Shown here: piece after piece, positions 23,566 to 32,090 of the stretch | Position numbering within the stretch: the stretch's first letter is position 1 | Layout of the letters: the number at the start of each line of letters is the position of its first letter | Translations under genes and position numbers: made by a program | Source: Bifidobacterium breve | GTDB taxonomy: Bacteria; Actinomycetota; Acidimicrobiia; Acidimicrobiales; Acidimicrobilacustridaceae | Direction of reading: 5' to 3' | DNA length: 40,852 nt | NCBI GenBank assembly: GCA_945862505.1 | Contig: CAMAYJ010000012.1 | Span: 1-40,852, forward strand | The notes under the pieces: model-generated | What the model saw: only the letters and a program-made list of their open reading frames with translations | What the model was told of the DNA's origin: nothing | Databases searched by the model: none

Positions 23566-24825
23566 ATGAGTAGCGACGAAATGCTGGCCAAGAAGGATGA
23601 CTTCTTCGGCCACAACGTGGTGCGCGATCCCTACCCGAAGCTTGCAGAACGAGCGGCCCAGTGCCCTGTGCACCCGGGGACCTTCTCAACCTTCTTCGAC
23701 ATGGTCGGTGCCGAGGACATCCTCTTCCCTGATGCAGAGCAGATCTCGGTGCTGTCCTTCGACGGTGTCGAGGCCGGGTTCAAAGACCAAGAGCACTTTT
23801 CGTCGTGTTGGTACGAAGCCAGCCTCGGAAAGATGATCGGTCGCACGATCATTGAGATGGACCCACCCGAGCATGGGCGTCATCGTCAACTCATTCAAGG
23901 TGCACTTACCAAACGGGAAATGCATCGATGGGAAGAAGAGTTCGTTCGAGCGATCGTTGATACAACGATCGACACATTCATCGAATCTGGTCGAGCTGAT
24001 CTTGTCGATGACTTTGCACTGCACTACCCGCTCAAAGTCATCGCTGCCGCCTGCGGTCTTCCCCAGGAAGATGTCTCGTCGTTCTATCGATGGGCGGCAA
24101 TCCTCACGAACGTCAGCATCTCGGCCGAGGAACGCGAAGAGGCGTCAGCTGAATTCGGCGAGTACCTCGCTGCAGCCGTTACCGATCGTCGAACTAACCC
24201 ACGTTCCGATCTGGTCACACACCTCGTACAGGCCGAGTTTCGCGACAGCGCCGGGCGTCAAGCGTTGAACGACGACGAAGTCATCGCGTTTCTTCGCCTG
24301 CTTCTTCCTGCCGCCGCACAGACCACCTATCGAACGCTCTGCAATCTCCTGTTTGGTCTGTTGTCGCATCCCGAACAGTTGCAGGCATTACGCGACGATC
24401 ATTCGCTGATCGAACAAGCCATCGAAGAAGGATTGCGTTGGCAGCCGCCGCTTATGTCATTCGGTCGCACAACAGTTGCCGATGCGGAAATTGAAGGCGT
24501 CACCGTTCCCGCCGGAACCCTTGTGAATCTTGTTGTCGGTATCGCGAACCGCGACCCACAACGTTGGGAGAACCCCGATGTCTTCGATATCTACCGCGAA
24601 CCGCAGGGCCACCTTGCCTTCGGAAGCGGCGCTCATGTGTGTCTTGGTATTCATTTCGCTCGCATGGAACTGCGCGTGGCTATGGAACAAGTTCTGACTC
24701 GCCTCGCCGGTCTGCAATTTGAACCCGGGATTGAACCAGTTCACATCGGCGGCCTCGGCCAACGCTCCCCCGCCCATCTTCCTGTCACTTTCACCCCAAC
24801 GACTCCGATTGGAACTGCACCGTGA
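23566..24825 (+). CDS. Cytochrome P450
   Basis: This 419-residue bacterial P450 has IEMDPPEHGRHRQLIQGALT before the I-helix, the I-helix segment LLLPAAAQTTYRT (AGxxT appears as AAxQT), a normal ExxR (AIEEGLRWQPP) and the haem loop FGSGAHVCLGIHFAR. The ATG at 23566 has GGGGG seven bases upstream. The gene overlaps the amidohydrolase start by GTGA, so oxidation and hydrolysis of one substrate may be coupled. No ferredoxin or reductase is adjacent. Confidence 0.93.
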   Translation: MSSDEMLAKKDDFFGHNVVRDPYPKLAERAAQCPVHPGTFSTFFDMVGAEDILFPDAEQISVLSFDGVEAGFKDQEHFSSCWYEASLGKMIGRTIIEMDPPEHGRHRQLIQGALTKREMHRWEEEFVRAIVDTTIDTFIESGRADLVDDFALHYPLKVIAAACGLPQEDVSSFYRWAAILTNVSISAEEREEASAEFGEYLAAAVTDRRTNPRSDLVTHLVQAEFRDSAGRQALNDDEVIAFLRLLLPAAAQTTYRTLCNLLFGLLSHPEQLQALRDDHSLIEQAIEEGLRWQPPLMSFGRTTVADAEIEGVTVPAGTLVNLVVGIANRDPQRWENPDVFDIYREPQGHLAFGSGAHVCLGIHFARMELRVAMEQVLTRLAGLQFEPGIEPVHIGGLGQRSPAHLPVTFTPTTPIGTAP

Positions 24826-26510
24826 GCACACCTGACCTCATTATCCGCAATGGTCGAGTCATCGATGGCACCGGCGCACCGGCATTCGATGCCGATGTCG
24901 AAGTCACCAACGGCAAGATTTCCTTCATTGGCGCCAGCACCGCGAGTGCACCCAATGAGATCGATGCGCACGGAAGTGTCGTTGCCCCTGGGTTTGTCGA
25001 CATTCACACCCATTACGACGCTCAGGCCCACTTTGAACCCACGATGTCGCCCTCGTCATGGCACGGAGTCACCACCGCCATGATGGGCAACTGCGGATTC
25101 AGCATTGCGCCGGCCGATCCCGAGAGCGTTGCGTGGCTGATCAACATGCTTTCTCGAGTCGAGGGAATGGAAGTCGACGCACTTTTAGAAGGCGTTGACT
25201 TCAAAGGTGGCGACTATGGCGACTTTCTCAACGGTCTCGAAGGCCGCATCGGCATCAACCTTGTTGGCTACGTCGGTCATTGCGCAATCCGTCGCCTTGT
25301 AATGGGCGCGGCAGGCTCTGAACGCGCTGCTACCGATGAAGAGATCACGCAGATGGCTGCACTCGTGCGCACGGCGATGACTCAAGGCGCCATCGGCTTC
25401 TCGAGTTCACAACTCGACATCCATTCCGATCATGAAGGAAAGCCAGTTCCGTCAAACCTGGCCGAACCGAAAGAACTCATCGCACTGTGCGCAGTGCTTT
25501 CCGAATTCGATCACGGGGTCATTGAATTCCTGCCCCGTTCAGGGTCTGCTGATTTCGATGCGCCTGATCAAGAGTTGCTCTTAGCGATGAGCGAGGCCTC
25601 AGGCTTCAAGTTGATCAACATCAACCCACTCACACTGTTCCCCGGTAACCCAGAGGGCCATCGCAACGCGCTCGCGTTCTGCGAAGAAGCAGCCGCCGCT
25701 GGTCATCACATCCACCCGATGTACATGATCAACGTGAAGGGGATTCACTTCTCTCTCGATTCAACATTCGTACTCGATGAGATGCCGACCTTCCGTCGGA
25801 TTCTCACACTTCCCATTGCCGAACGCTCTGCTGAACTCGGCCTCGAGTCCAACCGTGTTGCAATGCGCAGTGAGTTCGCAGACACCACTGGGCGCTCGTT
25901 CGTCTTTGGTTGGGCAGACGTGAGCGTTGCATCGGTCAGCAAAGATGCACTCTCAGCAGCCGTTGGAAAAACCATCTCAGAACTCGCTCATGACGCAGAG
26001 ATCGACGGTGTCGACGCGATGATCGACCTCGCACTGGCCGATGGCCTCGAAACCGTATTCGTCTGGCGACGCAAAGCTGACCCTGCATTGGCTGCAGCGA
26101 CCAAAGAGATCGTGACGCACCCGCTCACTCTGGCCGGCTCAAGCGATGGCGGTGCTCATCTGCTCACCTTTTGTGGGGCCGACTACACCACACGCACGTT
26201 GACCGAAACTGTTCCCGACATGATGACCTTGGAACAGGCCGTTGCTCGCCTCACCTCTGAACCGGCTCGGCTTCATGGCCTCAATGATCGCGGCACCCTC
26301 GCAGTTGGCAAAGCAGCCGACATCGTCGTGTTCACACCCGAAGAACTCGGCATCGACCCCATTACATTGCTGCGTGACTTCCCCACAGGTGCCGGACGCT
26401 TGGTCTTCGGAGCTCATGGCTACGACGCGGTGATCGTGAACGGCGAACCGCTGTTCATCGACGGCATCCATACCGGGGCACTTCCGGGAGCAATCCTTCG
26501 CCCTCAATGA
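24822..26510 (+). CDS. Amidohydrolase of the N-acyl-D-amino-acid deacylase type
   Basis: The 562-residue metal-dependent amidohydrolase starts at GTG 24822. Motifs in order: LIIRNGRVIDGTGAP (N-terminal beta-sandwich), VVAPGFVDIHTHYDAQ with the HxH metal site, MMGNCGFSIAP with the Cys found in D-aminoacylases, a later HPLTLAGSSDGGAHL with the catalytic Asp, and a C-terminal RGTLAVGKAADIVVF. Family members hydrolyse N-acyl-D-amino acids, hydantoin-like rings or related amides. The pairing with a P450 suggests an amide or cyclic substrate. Length and motif order are normal for the family. Confidence 0.9.
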   Translation: MSTPDLIIRNGRVIDGTGAPAFDADVEVTNGKISFIGASTASAPNEIDAHGSVVAPGFVDIHTHYDAQAHFEPTMSPSSWHGVTTAMMGNCGFSIAPADPESVAWLINMLSRVEGMEVDALLEGVDFKGGDYGDFLNGLEGRIGINLVGYVGHCAIRRLVMGAAGSERAATDEEITQMAALVRTAMTQGAIGFSSSQLDIHSDHEGKPVPSNLAEPKELIALCAVLSEFDHGVIEFLPRSGSADFDAPDQELLLAMSEASGFKLININPLTLFPGNPEGHRNALAFCEEAAAAGHHIHPMYMINVKGIHFSLDSTFVLDEMPTFRRILTLPIAERSAELGLESNRVAMRSEFADTTGRSFVFGWADVSVASVSKDALSAAVGKTISELAHDAEIDGVDAMIDLALADGLETVFVWRRKADPALAAATKEIVTHPLTLAGSSDGGAHLLTFCGADYTTRTLTETVPDMMTLEQAVARLTSEPARLHGLNDRGTLAVGKAADIVVFTPEELGIDPITLLRDFPTGAGRLVFGAHGYDAVIVNGEPLFIDGIHTGALPGAILRPQ

Positions 26511-26608
26511 CTGCCAAAGTTGGGAATTGCTCGGCAATCGCTCCGATTCTCACCAAATTCTTGCCTCGGCGGCGGCGTTCTCTTTCCTTGAGATGATGAA
26601 CTAGAGCC

Positions 26609-27157
26609 ATGAGCGATGTGCTTTGGTTCCTCACCCGATCCTCGGGCATCGTCGCGATGATTTTGATTGCTGCAGCAATCATCAATGGATTCATCTATTC
26701 CGGTCGCGAAGGCGGGCAGCGCATCCGCCCGGAGTGGTGGGTCGACCTGCACCGCGGTCTCGGTGGCTACGCGCTGATCTTCACCGTCTTCCACCTCTTG
26801 ACCGCTTACGGCGCCGACCTTGGTTATGGCGTCATTGACATCATCATTCCTGGTGTCTCAAAGCAATGGACCACGGCCGTCACTCTTGGCGTGCTGGCGT
26901 TCTACGCAATGCTCATCACCGTGTTCACGACCTGGCCTAAGCGAAGGTTTCGCAGCCGGATATGGCACGCGATCCATCTCCTTACGCTTCCGGCCACGAT
27001 CGCCATCGGCGTGCACGGTTGGCAAATGGGAACTGATTCGCGCACCGGTTGGTATATCGCACTCATGGCGATCCTTACCGGACTCGTGATGTATCCCGCT
27101 GGGCTGCGCATCTCCGGCCTCATACGCTCTCGTCTAGTGACGTTCTGGAACGCCTGA
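26609..27157 (+). CDS. Ferric-reductase-like transmembrane haem protein
   Basis: The 182-residue membrane protein has about five or six helices and the ferric reductase-like arrangement of paired His ligands: VDLHRGLGGYALIFTVFHLLTAYG and WHAIHLLTLPATIAIGVHGWQMG. It begins MSDVLWFLTRSSGIVAMILI. It should pass electrons across the membrane through b-type haems. It lies 3 bp ahead of the FMN-binding protein and is followed by ApbE, which fits a route from the inside to an extracytosolic flavin. The N-terminal cytosolic partner is not in the window. Confidence 0.88.
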   Translation: MSDVLWFLTRSSGIVAMILIAAAIINGFIYSGREGGQRIRPEWWVDLHRGLGGYALIFTVFHLLTAYGADLGYGVIDIIIPGVSKQWTTAVTLGVLAFYAMLITVFTTWPKRRFRSRIWHAIHLLTLPATIAIGVHGWQMGTDSRTGWYIALMAILTGLVMYPAGLRISGLIRSRLVTFWNA

Positions 27158-27160
27158 CCC

Positions 27161-27757
27161 ATGCCCACACCTAACGATCCCTACGATGACATCGTGACTC
27201 CTCCGGTTCCCGACGAACCCCTTTCAGAACTCGCCGCGCCTTCCGCAGCCCGTCCGAGTGAGTTGGAACTCAACCCATCACGACACAACGGATCGAAACG
27301 TCGTCATGCCGCGAAAGGAAGCCGTTCTGCAGCCTTAGGTTTGGCTGTCGTTTCCACCCTCGGGATGGCTGCGTATCTGCATCAAGCATCGCAATCCTCC
27401 GGCTCTGCTGCCACTATCCCTTCTGCCCCGGCAACAACATCGACCAAAAAACCTTCCGAAACCAAATCAATGGCCGATGGAGTCTGGAATGGTGATGCAT
27501 CGACGAACCGCTGGGGACTAGTGCAAGTTGCCATCACCGTTTCCGGCGGAAAGATCACTGCTGCCAGCGCGCCCCTCTATCCATCAGATGACAACCGCAG
27601 CCTTTCCATAAATCGCATTGCGATCCCGAAACTGGTGCAGTCCACGCTCACCGCACAAAACGCGAACGTGAACTCTGTGTCTGGGGCGACCTCTACCAGC
27701 GAGAGTTACCAGACTTCGCTGCAATCAGCCATCGACCAATCTCACGCTTCGTCCTGA
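27161..27757 (+). CDS. Membrane-anchored FMN-binding domain protein
   Basis: The 198-residue protein has a polar, basic N-terminal region, one membrane helix (~56-73), a Ser/Thr/Pro linker and an extracytosolic FMN_bind domain (~105-190). The flavinylation motif SGATS is at ~174-178 (in VNSVSGATSTSESYQ); the Thr at ~177 is where ApbE would attach FMN through phosphate. The domain start DGVWNGDASTNRWGLVQVAITVSGGKI is typical. Placed between the haem membrane protein and apbE, it is the expected electron acceptor of the module. Confidence 0.9.
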   Translation: MPTPNDPYDDIVTPPVPDEPLSELAAPSAARPSELELNPSRHNGSKRRHAAKGSRSAALGLAVVSTLGMAAYLHQASQSSGSAATIPSAPATTSTKKPSETKSMADGVWNGDASTNRWGLVQVAITVSGGKITAASAPLYPSDDNRSLSINRIAIPKLVQSTLTAQNANVNSVSGATSTSESYQTSLQSAIDQSHASS

Positions 27758-27760
27758 CCA

Positions 27761-28531
27761 ATGGCAACAGGTATTCACCATGTCGAAGTTGTCATGGGCA
27801 TGGCCGTTTCGCTCGACGTGCGAGATGACATTGAATCAAGCGCAATAGATACCGTCGTTGCCTGGCTCCATCACGTTGACGCCACATTCAGCACCTACAA
27901 AATGGAAAGTCCTATTTCACAGTTCGGTCTCGGACTCATTTCCGCTGATCAACTCAGTGAAGAAGTCCGCGATGTTTTGACGCTATGCGAGTCGGTGCGC
28001 GAGGAAACCTCTGGTGCCTTCAATATTGCGTGTGTTCCTGCGCCGAATGGTTCAACTCTTGACCCATCGGGACTCGTCAAGGGTTGGTCAATCGAACGAG
28101 CCGCAGAACTTCTCGAAGCGCACGGCGCCACGAACTTCTGCATCAACGCTGGCGGCGATATCGCACTTCGAGGTAACGCCGAACCTGATCAACCTTGGCG
28201 TATTGGCATTCGCCACCCATCAGAGCCGCTTGCGTCAGCTGCGGTTCTTTCTCTCGGCGGTCGCGCCGCGATCGCAACATCAGCAACCTATGAGCGCGGC
28301 GCGCACATCATCGATCCCAAAACAGGCGAACCAACAGCCGAACTCGCCAGCGTGACCATTGTTGGCGAAGACCTCACCTACGTCGACGCCTATGCAACTG
28401 CAGTCTTCGTAATGGGGCTCAACGGTGCCGAATGGCTACTGGAAACTCACCCCGAACTCGATGCATTTGTTATTGGCCATGACGGCCTCACATGGGAGAC
28501 GCCATGGTTTAACCGCTGGCGCTCCTCGTGA
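27761..28531 (+). CDS. apbE: FAD:protein FMN transferase (ApbE family)
   Basis: This 256-residue ApbE-family enzyme transfers FMN from FAD onto Thr of FMN-binding proteins. Recognisable parts are VVMGMAVSLDV, HHVDATFSTYKMESPISQFG, DPSGLVKGWSIERAAELLEAHGATNFCINAGGDI, and the catalytic/metal region ATSATYERGAHIIDPKTGEP followed by ASVTIVGEDLTYVDAYATAVFVMG. There is no signal peptide or lipobox, so as drawn it would act in the cytosol, although its partner's FMN domain is predicted outside; an unconventional route or prefolding transfer is possible. It starts 3 bp after the FMN_bind stop. Confidence 0.92.
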   Translation: MATGIHHVEVVMGMAVSLDVRDDIESSAIDTVVAWLHHVDATFSTYKMESPISQFGLGLISADQLSEEVRDVLTLCESVREETSGAFNIACVPAPNGSTLDPSGLVKGWSIERAAELLEAHGATNFCINAGGDIALRGNAEPDQPWRIGIRHPSEPLASAAVLSLGGRAAIATSATYERGAHIIDPKTGEPTAELASVTIVGEDLTYVDAYATAVFVMGLNGAEWLLETHPELDAFVIGHDGLTWETPWFNRWRSS

Positions 28532-28537
28532 TGTTGT

Positions 28538-28624
28538 TCAGTAACTGAAACCCGTTGCGGTAATCCACACAGGGTCATTGCCGAGTCAGATTCTTCGCCC
28601 CTGAATCCGTTCAAGTTGGAACGC
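28538..28624 (-). pseudogene. Decayed C-terminal remnant of a solute-binding protein gene
   Basis: Read on the minus strand this gives AFQ, then 13 codons including an in-frame TGA, then DPVWITATGFSY and a stop. The intact binding protein at 32091-33254 ends AFQVDPAWITATGFTY. The last 33 bases match at about 27 positions, and the flanking AFQ codons lie in the same frame. It is a leftover of a second copy, lying just beyond the stop of the large repeat protein. Confidence 0.7.
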
Positions 28625-28629
28625 GATGC

Positions 28630-31600
28630 TCAACCCGTGAACGAAGGTTTGACATCAGGAGTCTCAACGTAGGTAAAACCTCCAACGAGCGTCGCGGTCT
28701 GACCATCGGCTGTTGTCACGACTACGTCAAACACCCCGGGATCTTGAGGCCCCGTAGTGCAAATCAGCTGCGATTTCGTGACAAAAACGACTGGCACACA
28801 TGGAACTCCACCGATTTCGACAGCGGTTTCCGTTGTGAGATTTGTGCCGTCAATGGTTACCTCAGTGCCACCTGCATCCGGGCCTGATCCAGGTGTCACC
28901 GAATCGATTGTCGGAGCAGCGGTCGTTGCCAGCGGAGTGACGTCCGCGTCGTTTTCTGGGATCGGATCAGCGGTGTTTGAGGCCACAACGACTTCGGTGT
29001 CTCGCGATGCCGGAACCGGTGTGCTTGCCGAGCGCACCTCGATGTCAATCGTTGCCGATGCGCCGTTTACGAGATCGCCCAATGCACACGTAATCGTGGC
29101 CCCCGATTCGATGCATCCATTAGGAACAGCCTCCACCGAAAGCCCGTTCGGAATCGTTAGAACCATCGTTGCTGCGGTGGCATCGGATGGACCGTTGTTG
29201 AGCGCAGTGAACGACAATTTGGCTGACTCACCTGGCGCCACGATTCCGGGCCCATTCGCTGACGCTACTAAGTCGGCAAATGGGATAATTCGGGTCGTTG
29301 CAGATGCAGTGTTGTTTGCGAGATCAATATCATCGGTAATTGCAAAAACCTCTGCCTGATTTATCGCAAGGCGATCATTCACCGGGACCACGGAGTTGAA
29401 CGATCCACTTATCGTCAGGGTTCGAGTCGCTCCGACTGCCGTTGCTCCGCTCCAAAGACAACTCAACGCTGCGCCGGTTTGATCGCAGCTTCCGCCACCG
29501 CTAGGAGTAGCGACAACAGTTGAGGTATCTACCGCGTCCGGCAACAAGTCGACAATCTGGACATCTGTGGCTGCACTCGTTCCGTCGTTCGAGACGGTAA
29601 TCGTCCAGAGAACGGAATCGCCTTGCTCTGCAACCTCAATCGATGCTGTCTTCGCAATCGAAAGGTCAGTTGCGGGACGAATCACCAACGGAGCGGAATC
29701 AGTTGCTGGAGTAGGAGTGATGTCAGAACTCGCCGTTGCAGTGTTGATCACTGTTGTTCCTGCAATTTCCACCTGAACGCGAGCTCGGATAGTTACCGCC
29801 AACGTCGTCCCAACAGGTACCGACCCAAGTTGACATGAAACGATCGTGTCAACACCGCTACCACCGCTTGTTGAACAAGTTCCCTGCTGAGTTGTCACCG
29901 TCTCGACGTCAAGAAACGCAGGGACCGTATCGATCAACTCAGCATTCAACGCTGTTGCCGGCCCAGTGTTACGCAATTCGAGTCGGTAACCAGCGAGCGA
30001 ACCGACACTCACTGTTTCAGTGATCGCCGACTTCGCAAGTCGAAGGTCGGCATAAGGAGAAACTCCCGCTGCAACCGTTGAAACGTCATTCAACAATGCA
30101 GGACTATCGGGATCGGTTGGTTGTCCGCCACCCGAGACAGTTGCAGTGTTTGTCACCGGCTGTCCTGCTGCAAAATCAGCTTCCACATACAGCGGGTCTA
30201 ATGACGTTCCGGGGAGAAGCCCGGTGTATGAATCTTGGCAATTCAGTGTTTGGGCACCACCAGAGGAACACGACCATCCGAAGCCTGAGTACGTGATGTT
30301 GGTAGCCGCAGATCCGAGCACATCAGTCACAGAAATGAGTTGCGAAGATGCCGCCAGTGTTCCGGCGTTTGAGACCAGCACTTTGAAGCGATAGCGGGTA
30401 CCGCCCGAGACGGGCGTCGTTGAATCGATCGTCTTTGAAACGGAAGGATCGGGGTAGGTCACTGTTGCAGTGCGACTGGCAATCTTCGAGATCGGAAGCC
30501 CAAGATCGGGCGAAACGAAACGCAGCTGCGCGGTATTGGTGATTGCGCTACCAAGCACAGCGTCGCCATCAATAACAACATCGAATTCCACTGTCGCCGA
30601 CTGGCCGGGAGCCAATGTTCCCCCGGTGGAAGCGGTGGCCCCGCTGCCGAGACGTGCCGTGATCGAGTTACTCACAACCGTCGCATTACCAACTCCGCTC
30701 GTGACTGTCGGTGATCCACTAACAGTGGTTCCCCCCGGCAATGGATCAACCAGTTCCACATTGGTGGCTGGCCCAGACCCGTTGTTTGTTGCGGTGATTG
30801 TGTAGCGAATCGTCGCGCTAGGTTCAGCATTCGTTGACACTGGAAAACTTTGTGTCTTTGTGAGATCAACCTGGGGTGAAAAGAGTTCAGTAGCGAAAGT
30901 GATGGCCTGCGGTGCATAGGTGTCTCCGCTGGTCTTCGCGCGAAACATTGCACTCGTTGCCCCGTTGGGAAGAAATCCATCGGCTGAGAAAAGACTTGAG
31001 TCGTATCCCAGTTGGTTACGCCAATCAGGATTCTTCGTTGTGACATGCGCACCACGATTTGCAATCGTTGAATTCTCAGTGTTGTTCGAAGGATGCACCG
31101 CGTCGGTCAGCAAGTTGTCATTCACTGACAGGTAATCGCCGGTAGCGCCCGCGTCGCCTTCAGCAGCCACTACTCCGATCGTCGTGCGAACCGTTCCCGT
31201 CGATGGCGTTTTGAATCCGGATAACGCGATATCAATTGCATTGGTACCAGATACGACTTTCAGACCATCGAACACCGAAAGATTACGAAGAGGCTCGCTT
31301 GGATCGGCGTACGCGACGACGAGCGACCAGCCTGCAGCAATGTTTCCGCCCGTTCCGGTTTGTACGTCGGCAACCGTGTAGATGCCAGGGCCAGCCTCGG
31401 TCACCAATTCGGTGACATCTGCGAATGCTCCGTAACCACTTCCAACAGCGATCGAACCAAGATCAACATTCGCAGCCGTCACATTTTGATACACCGGCGA
31501 ATCCGGAAGTTTGAATTTCACTTGTCCAATGGCAGATGCATTGGGAGGTGGCATCGGCACACCGACGTATCCGTTTCCGCCAGTGATGACGTCGCCCTTT

Positions 31601-31998
31601 TTCTGAATGCCAGTCCAGTAGAGGCCAGCGAAGAGGACAATCCCGTCGGTTGGAAGGTTGAGTGTGGCCTGCGAGGAATCGAAAGTTGACGGATCGGCAT
31701 CAACATCGAGCCAGCCCATATCAAACGTGTTGTTATTGCGGGCGTTTGTGCCGGCGCGAGCACCTGTGCAGCCGGAGTTCGTGGCTGGGTCAACAGTCGC
31801 TAAAGGGCACTGCATCAAAGTGTTCGCGGCAATAGTGATCTGGCCATTGATGTTGTTTGAGTAGCGCAGCGTGAAGTTGCGGCCAGAGTTGGAAACGACC
31901 TGAGCACTTGACGAAGCAGCAGACACGACAATGGCCGGGGCGAGCAATATCCCGGCCAACAACGCAATCAATGACTTCAACGAACGACGACGAGCCAC
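28630..31998 (-). CDS. Large secreted DUF11-repeat and IPT/TIG domain protein
   Basis: This 1122-residue exported, adhesin-like protein starts at GTG 31998, seven bases after GGAGG (a TTG lies one codon earlier). After the signal peptide comes a ~350-residue N-terminal region (WLDVDADPSTFDSSQATLNLP..., TGGNIAAGWSLVVAYADPSEPLRNLSVFDGL). Four or more DUF11 repeats follow, with the pattern TKTQSFPVSTNAEPSATIRYTITATNNGSGPATNVELVDPLP, LRLAKSAITETVSVGSLAGYRLELRNTGPATALN, and others. Near the end lies an IPT/TIG domain (APTIDSVTPGSGPDAGGTEVTIDGTNL...GGFTYVE). There is no LPXTG or membrane helix; it ends KPSFTG. The likely role is surface structure or attachment. Confidence 0.88.
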   Translation of the reverse strand: MARRRSLKSLIALLAGILLAPAIVVSAASSSAQVVSNSGRNFTLRYSNNINGQITIAANTLMQCPLATVDPATNSGCTGARAGTNARNNNTFDMGWLDVDADPSTFDSSQATLNLPTDGIVLFAGLYWTGIQKKGDVITGGNGYVGVPMPPPNASAIGQVKFKLPDSPVYQNVTAANVDLGSIAVGSGYGAFADVTELVTEAGPGIYTVADVQTGTGGNIAAGWSLVVAYADPSEPLRNLSVFDGLKVVSGTNAIDIALSGFKTPSTGTVRTTIGVVAAEGDAGATGDYLSVNDNLLTDAVHPSNNTENSTIANRGAHVTTKNPDWRNQLGYDSSLFSADGFLPNGATSAMFRAKTSGDTYAPQAITFATELFSPQVDLTKTQSFPVSTNAEPSATIRYTITATNNGSGPATNVELVDPLPGGTTVSGSPTVTSGVGNATVVSNSITARLGSGATASTGGTLAPGQSATVEFDVVIDGDAVLGSAITNTAQLRFVSPDLGLPISKIASRTATVTYPDPSVSKTIDSTTPVSGGTRYRFKVLVSNAGTLAASSQLISVTDVLGSAATNITYSGFGWSCSSGGAQTLNCQDSYTGLLPGTSLDPLYVEADFAAGQPVTNTATVSGGGQPTDPDSPALLNDVSTVAAGVSPYADLRLAKSAITETVSVGSLAGYRLELRNTGPATALNAELIDTVPAFLDVETVTTQQGTCSTSGGSGVDTIVSCQLGSVPVGTTLAVTIRARVQVEIAGTTVINTATASSDITPTPATDSAPLVIRPATDLSIAKTASIEVAEQGDSVLWTITVSNDGTSAATDVQIVDLLPDAVDTSTVVATPSGGGSCDQTGAALSCLWSGATAVGATRTLTISGSFNSVVPVNDRLAINQAEVFAITDDIDLANNTASATTRIIPFADLVASANGPGIVAPGESAKLSFTALNNGPSDATAATMVLTIPNGLSVEAVPNGCIESGATITCALGDLVNGASATIDIEVRSASTPVPASRDTEVVVASNTADPIPENDADVTPLATTAAPTIDSVTPGSGPDAGGTEVTIDGTNLTTETAVEIGGVPCVPVVFVTKSQLICTTGPQDPGVFDVVVTTADGQTATLVGGFTYVETPDVKPSFTG

Positions 31999-32063
31999 CA
32001 AGGAACCTCCAGAGGGAATAAACGAACATTATCTGTTCGTTCGGCGTCCGTCTTGACGTTCCT

Positions 32064-32079
32064 GAGCCGAAATCGGCTC
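32064..32079 (-). terminator. Hairpin after the solute-binding protein gene
   Basis: GAGCCG-AAAT-CGGCTC, a 6-bp stem with a 4-base loop, lies 12 bp beyond the stop of the binding-protein gene and before the repeat-protein gene. No U-tract follows, so termination may be partial. Confidence 0.5.
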
Positions 32080-32090
32080 TGAGTTCAGGA

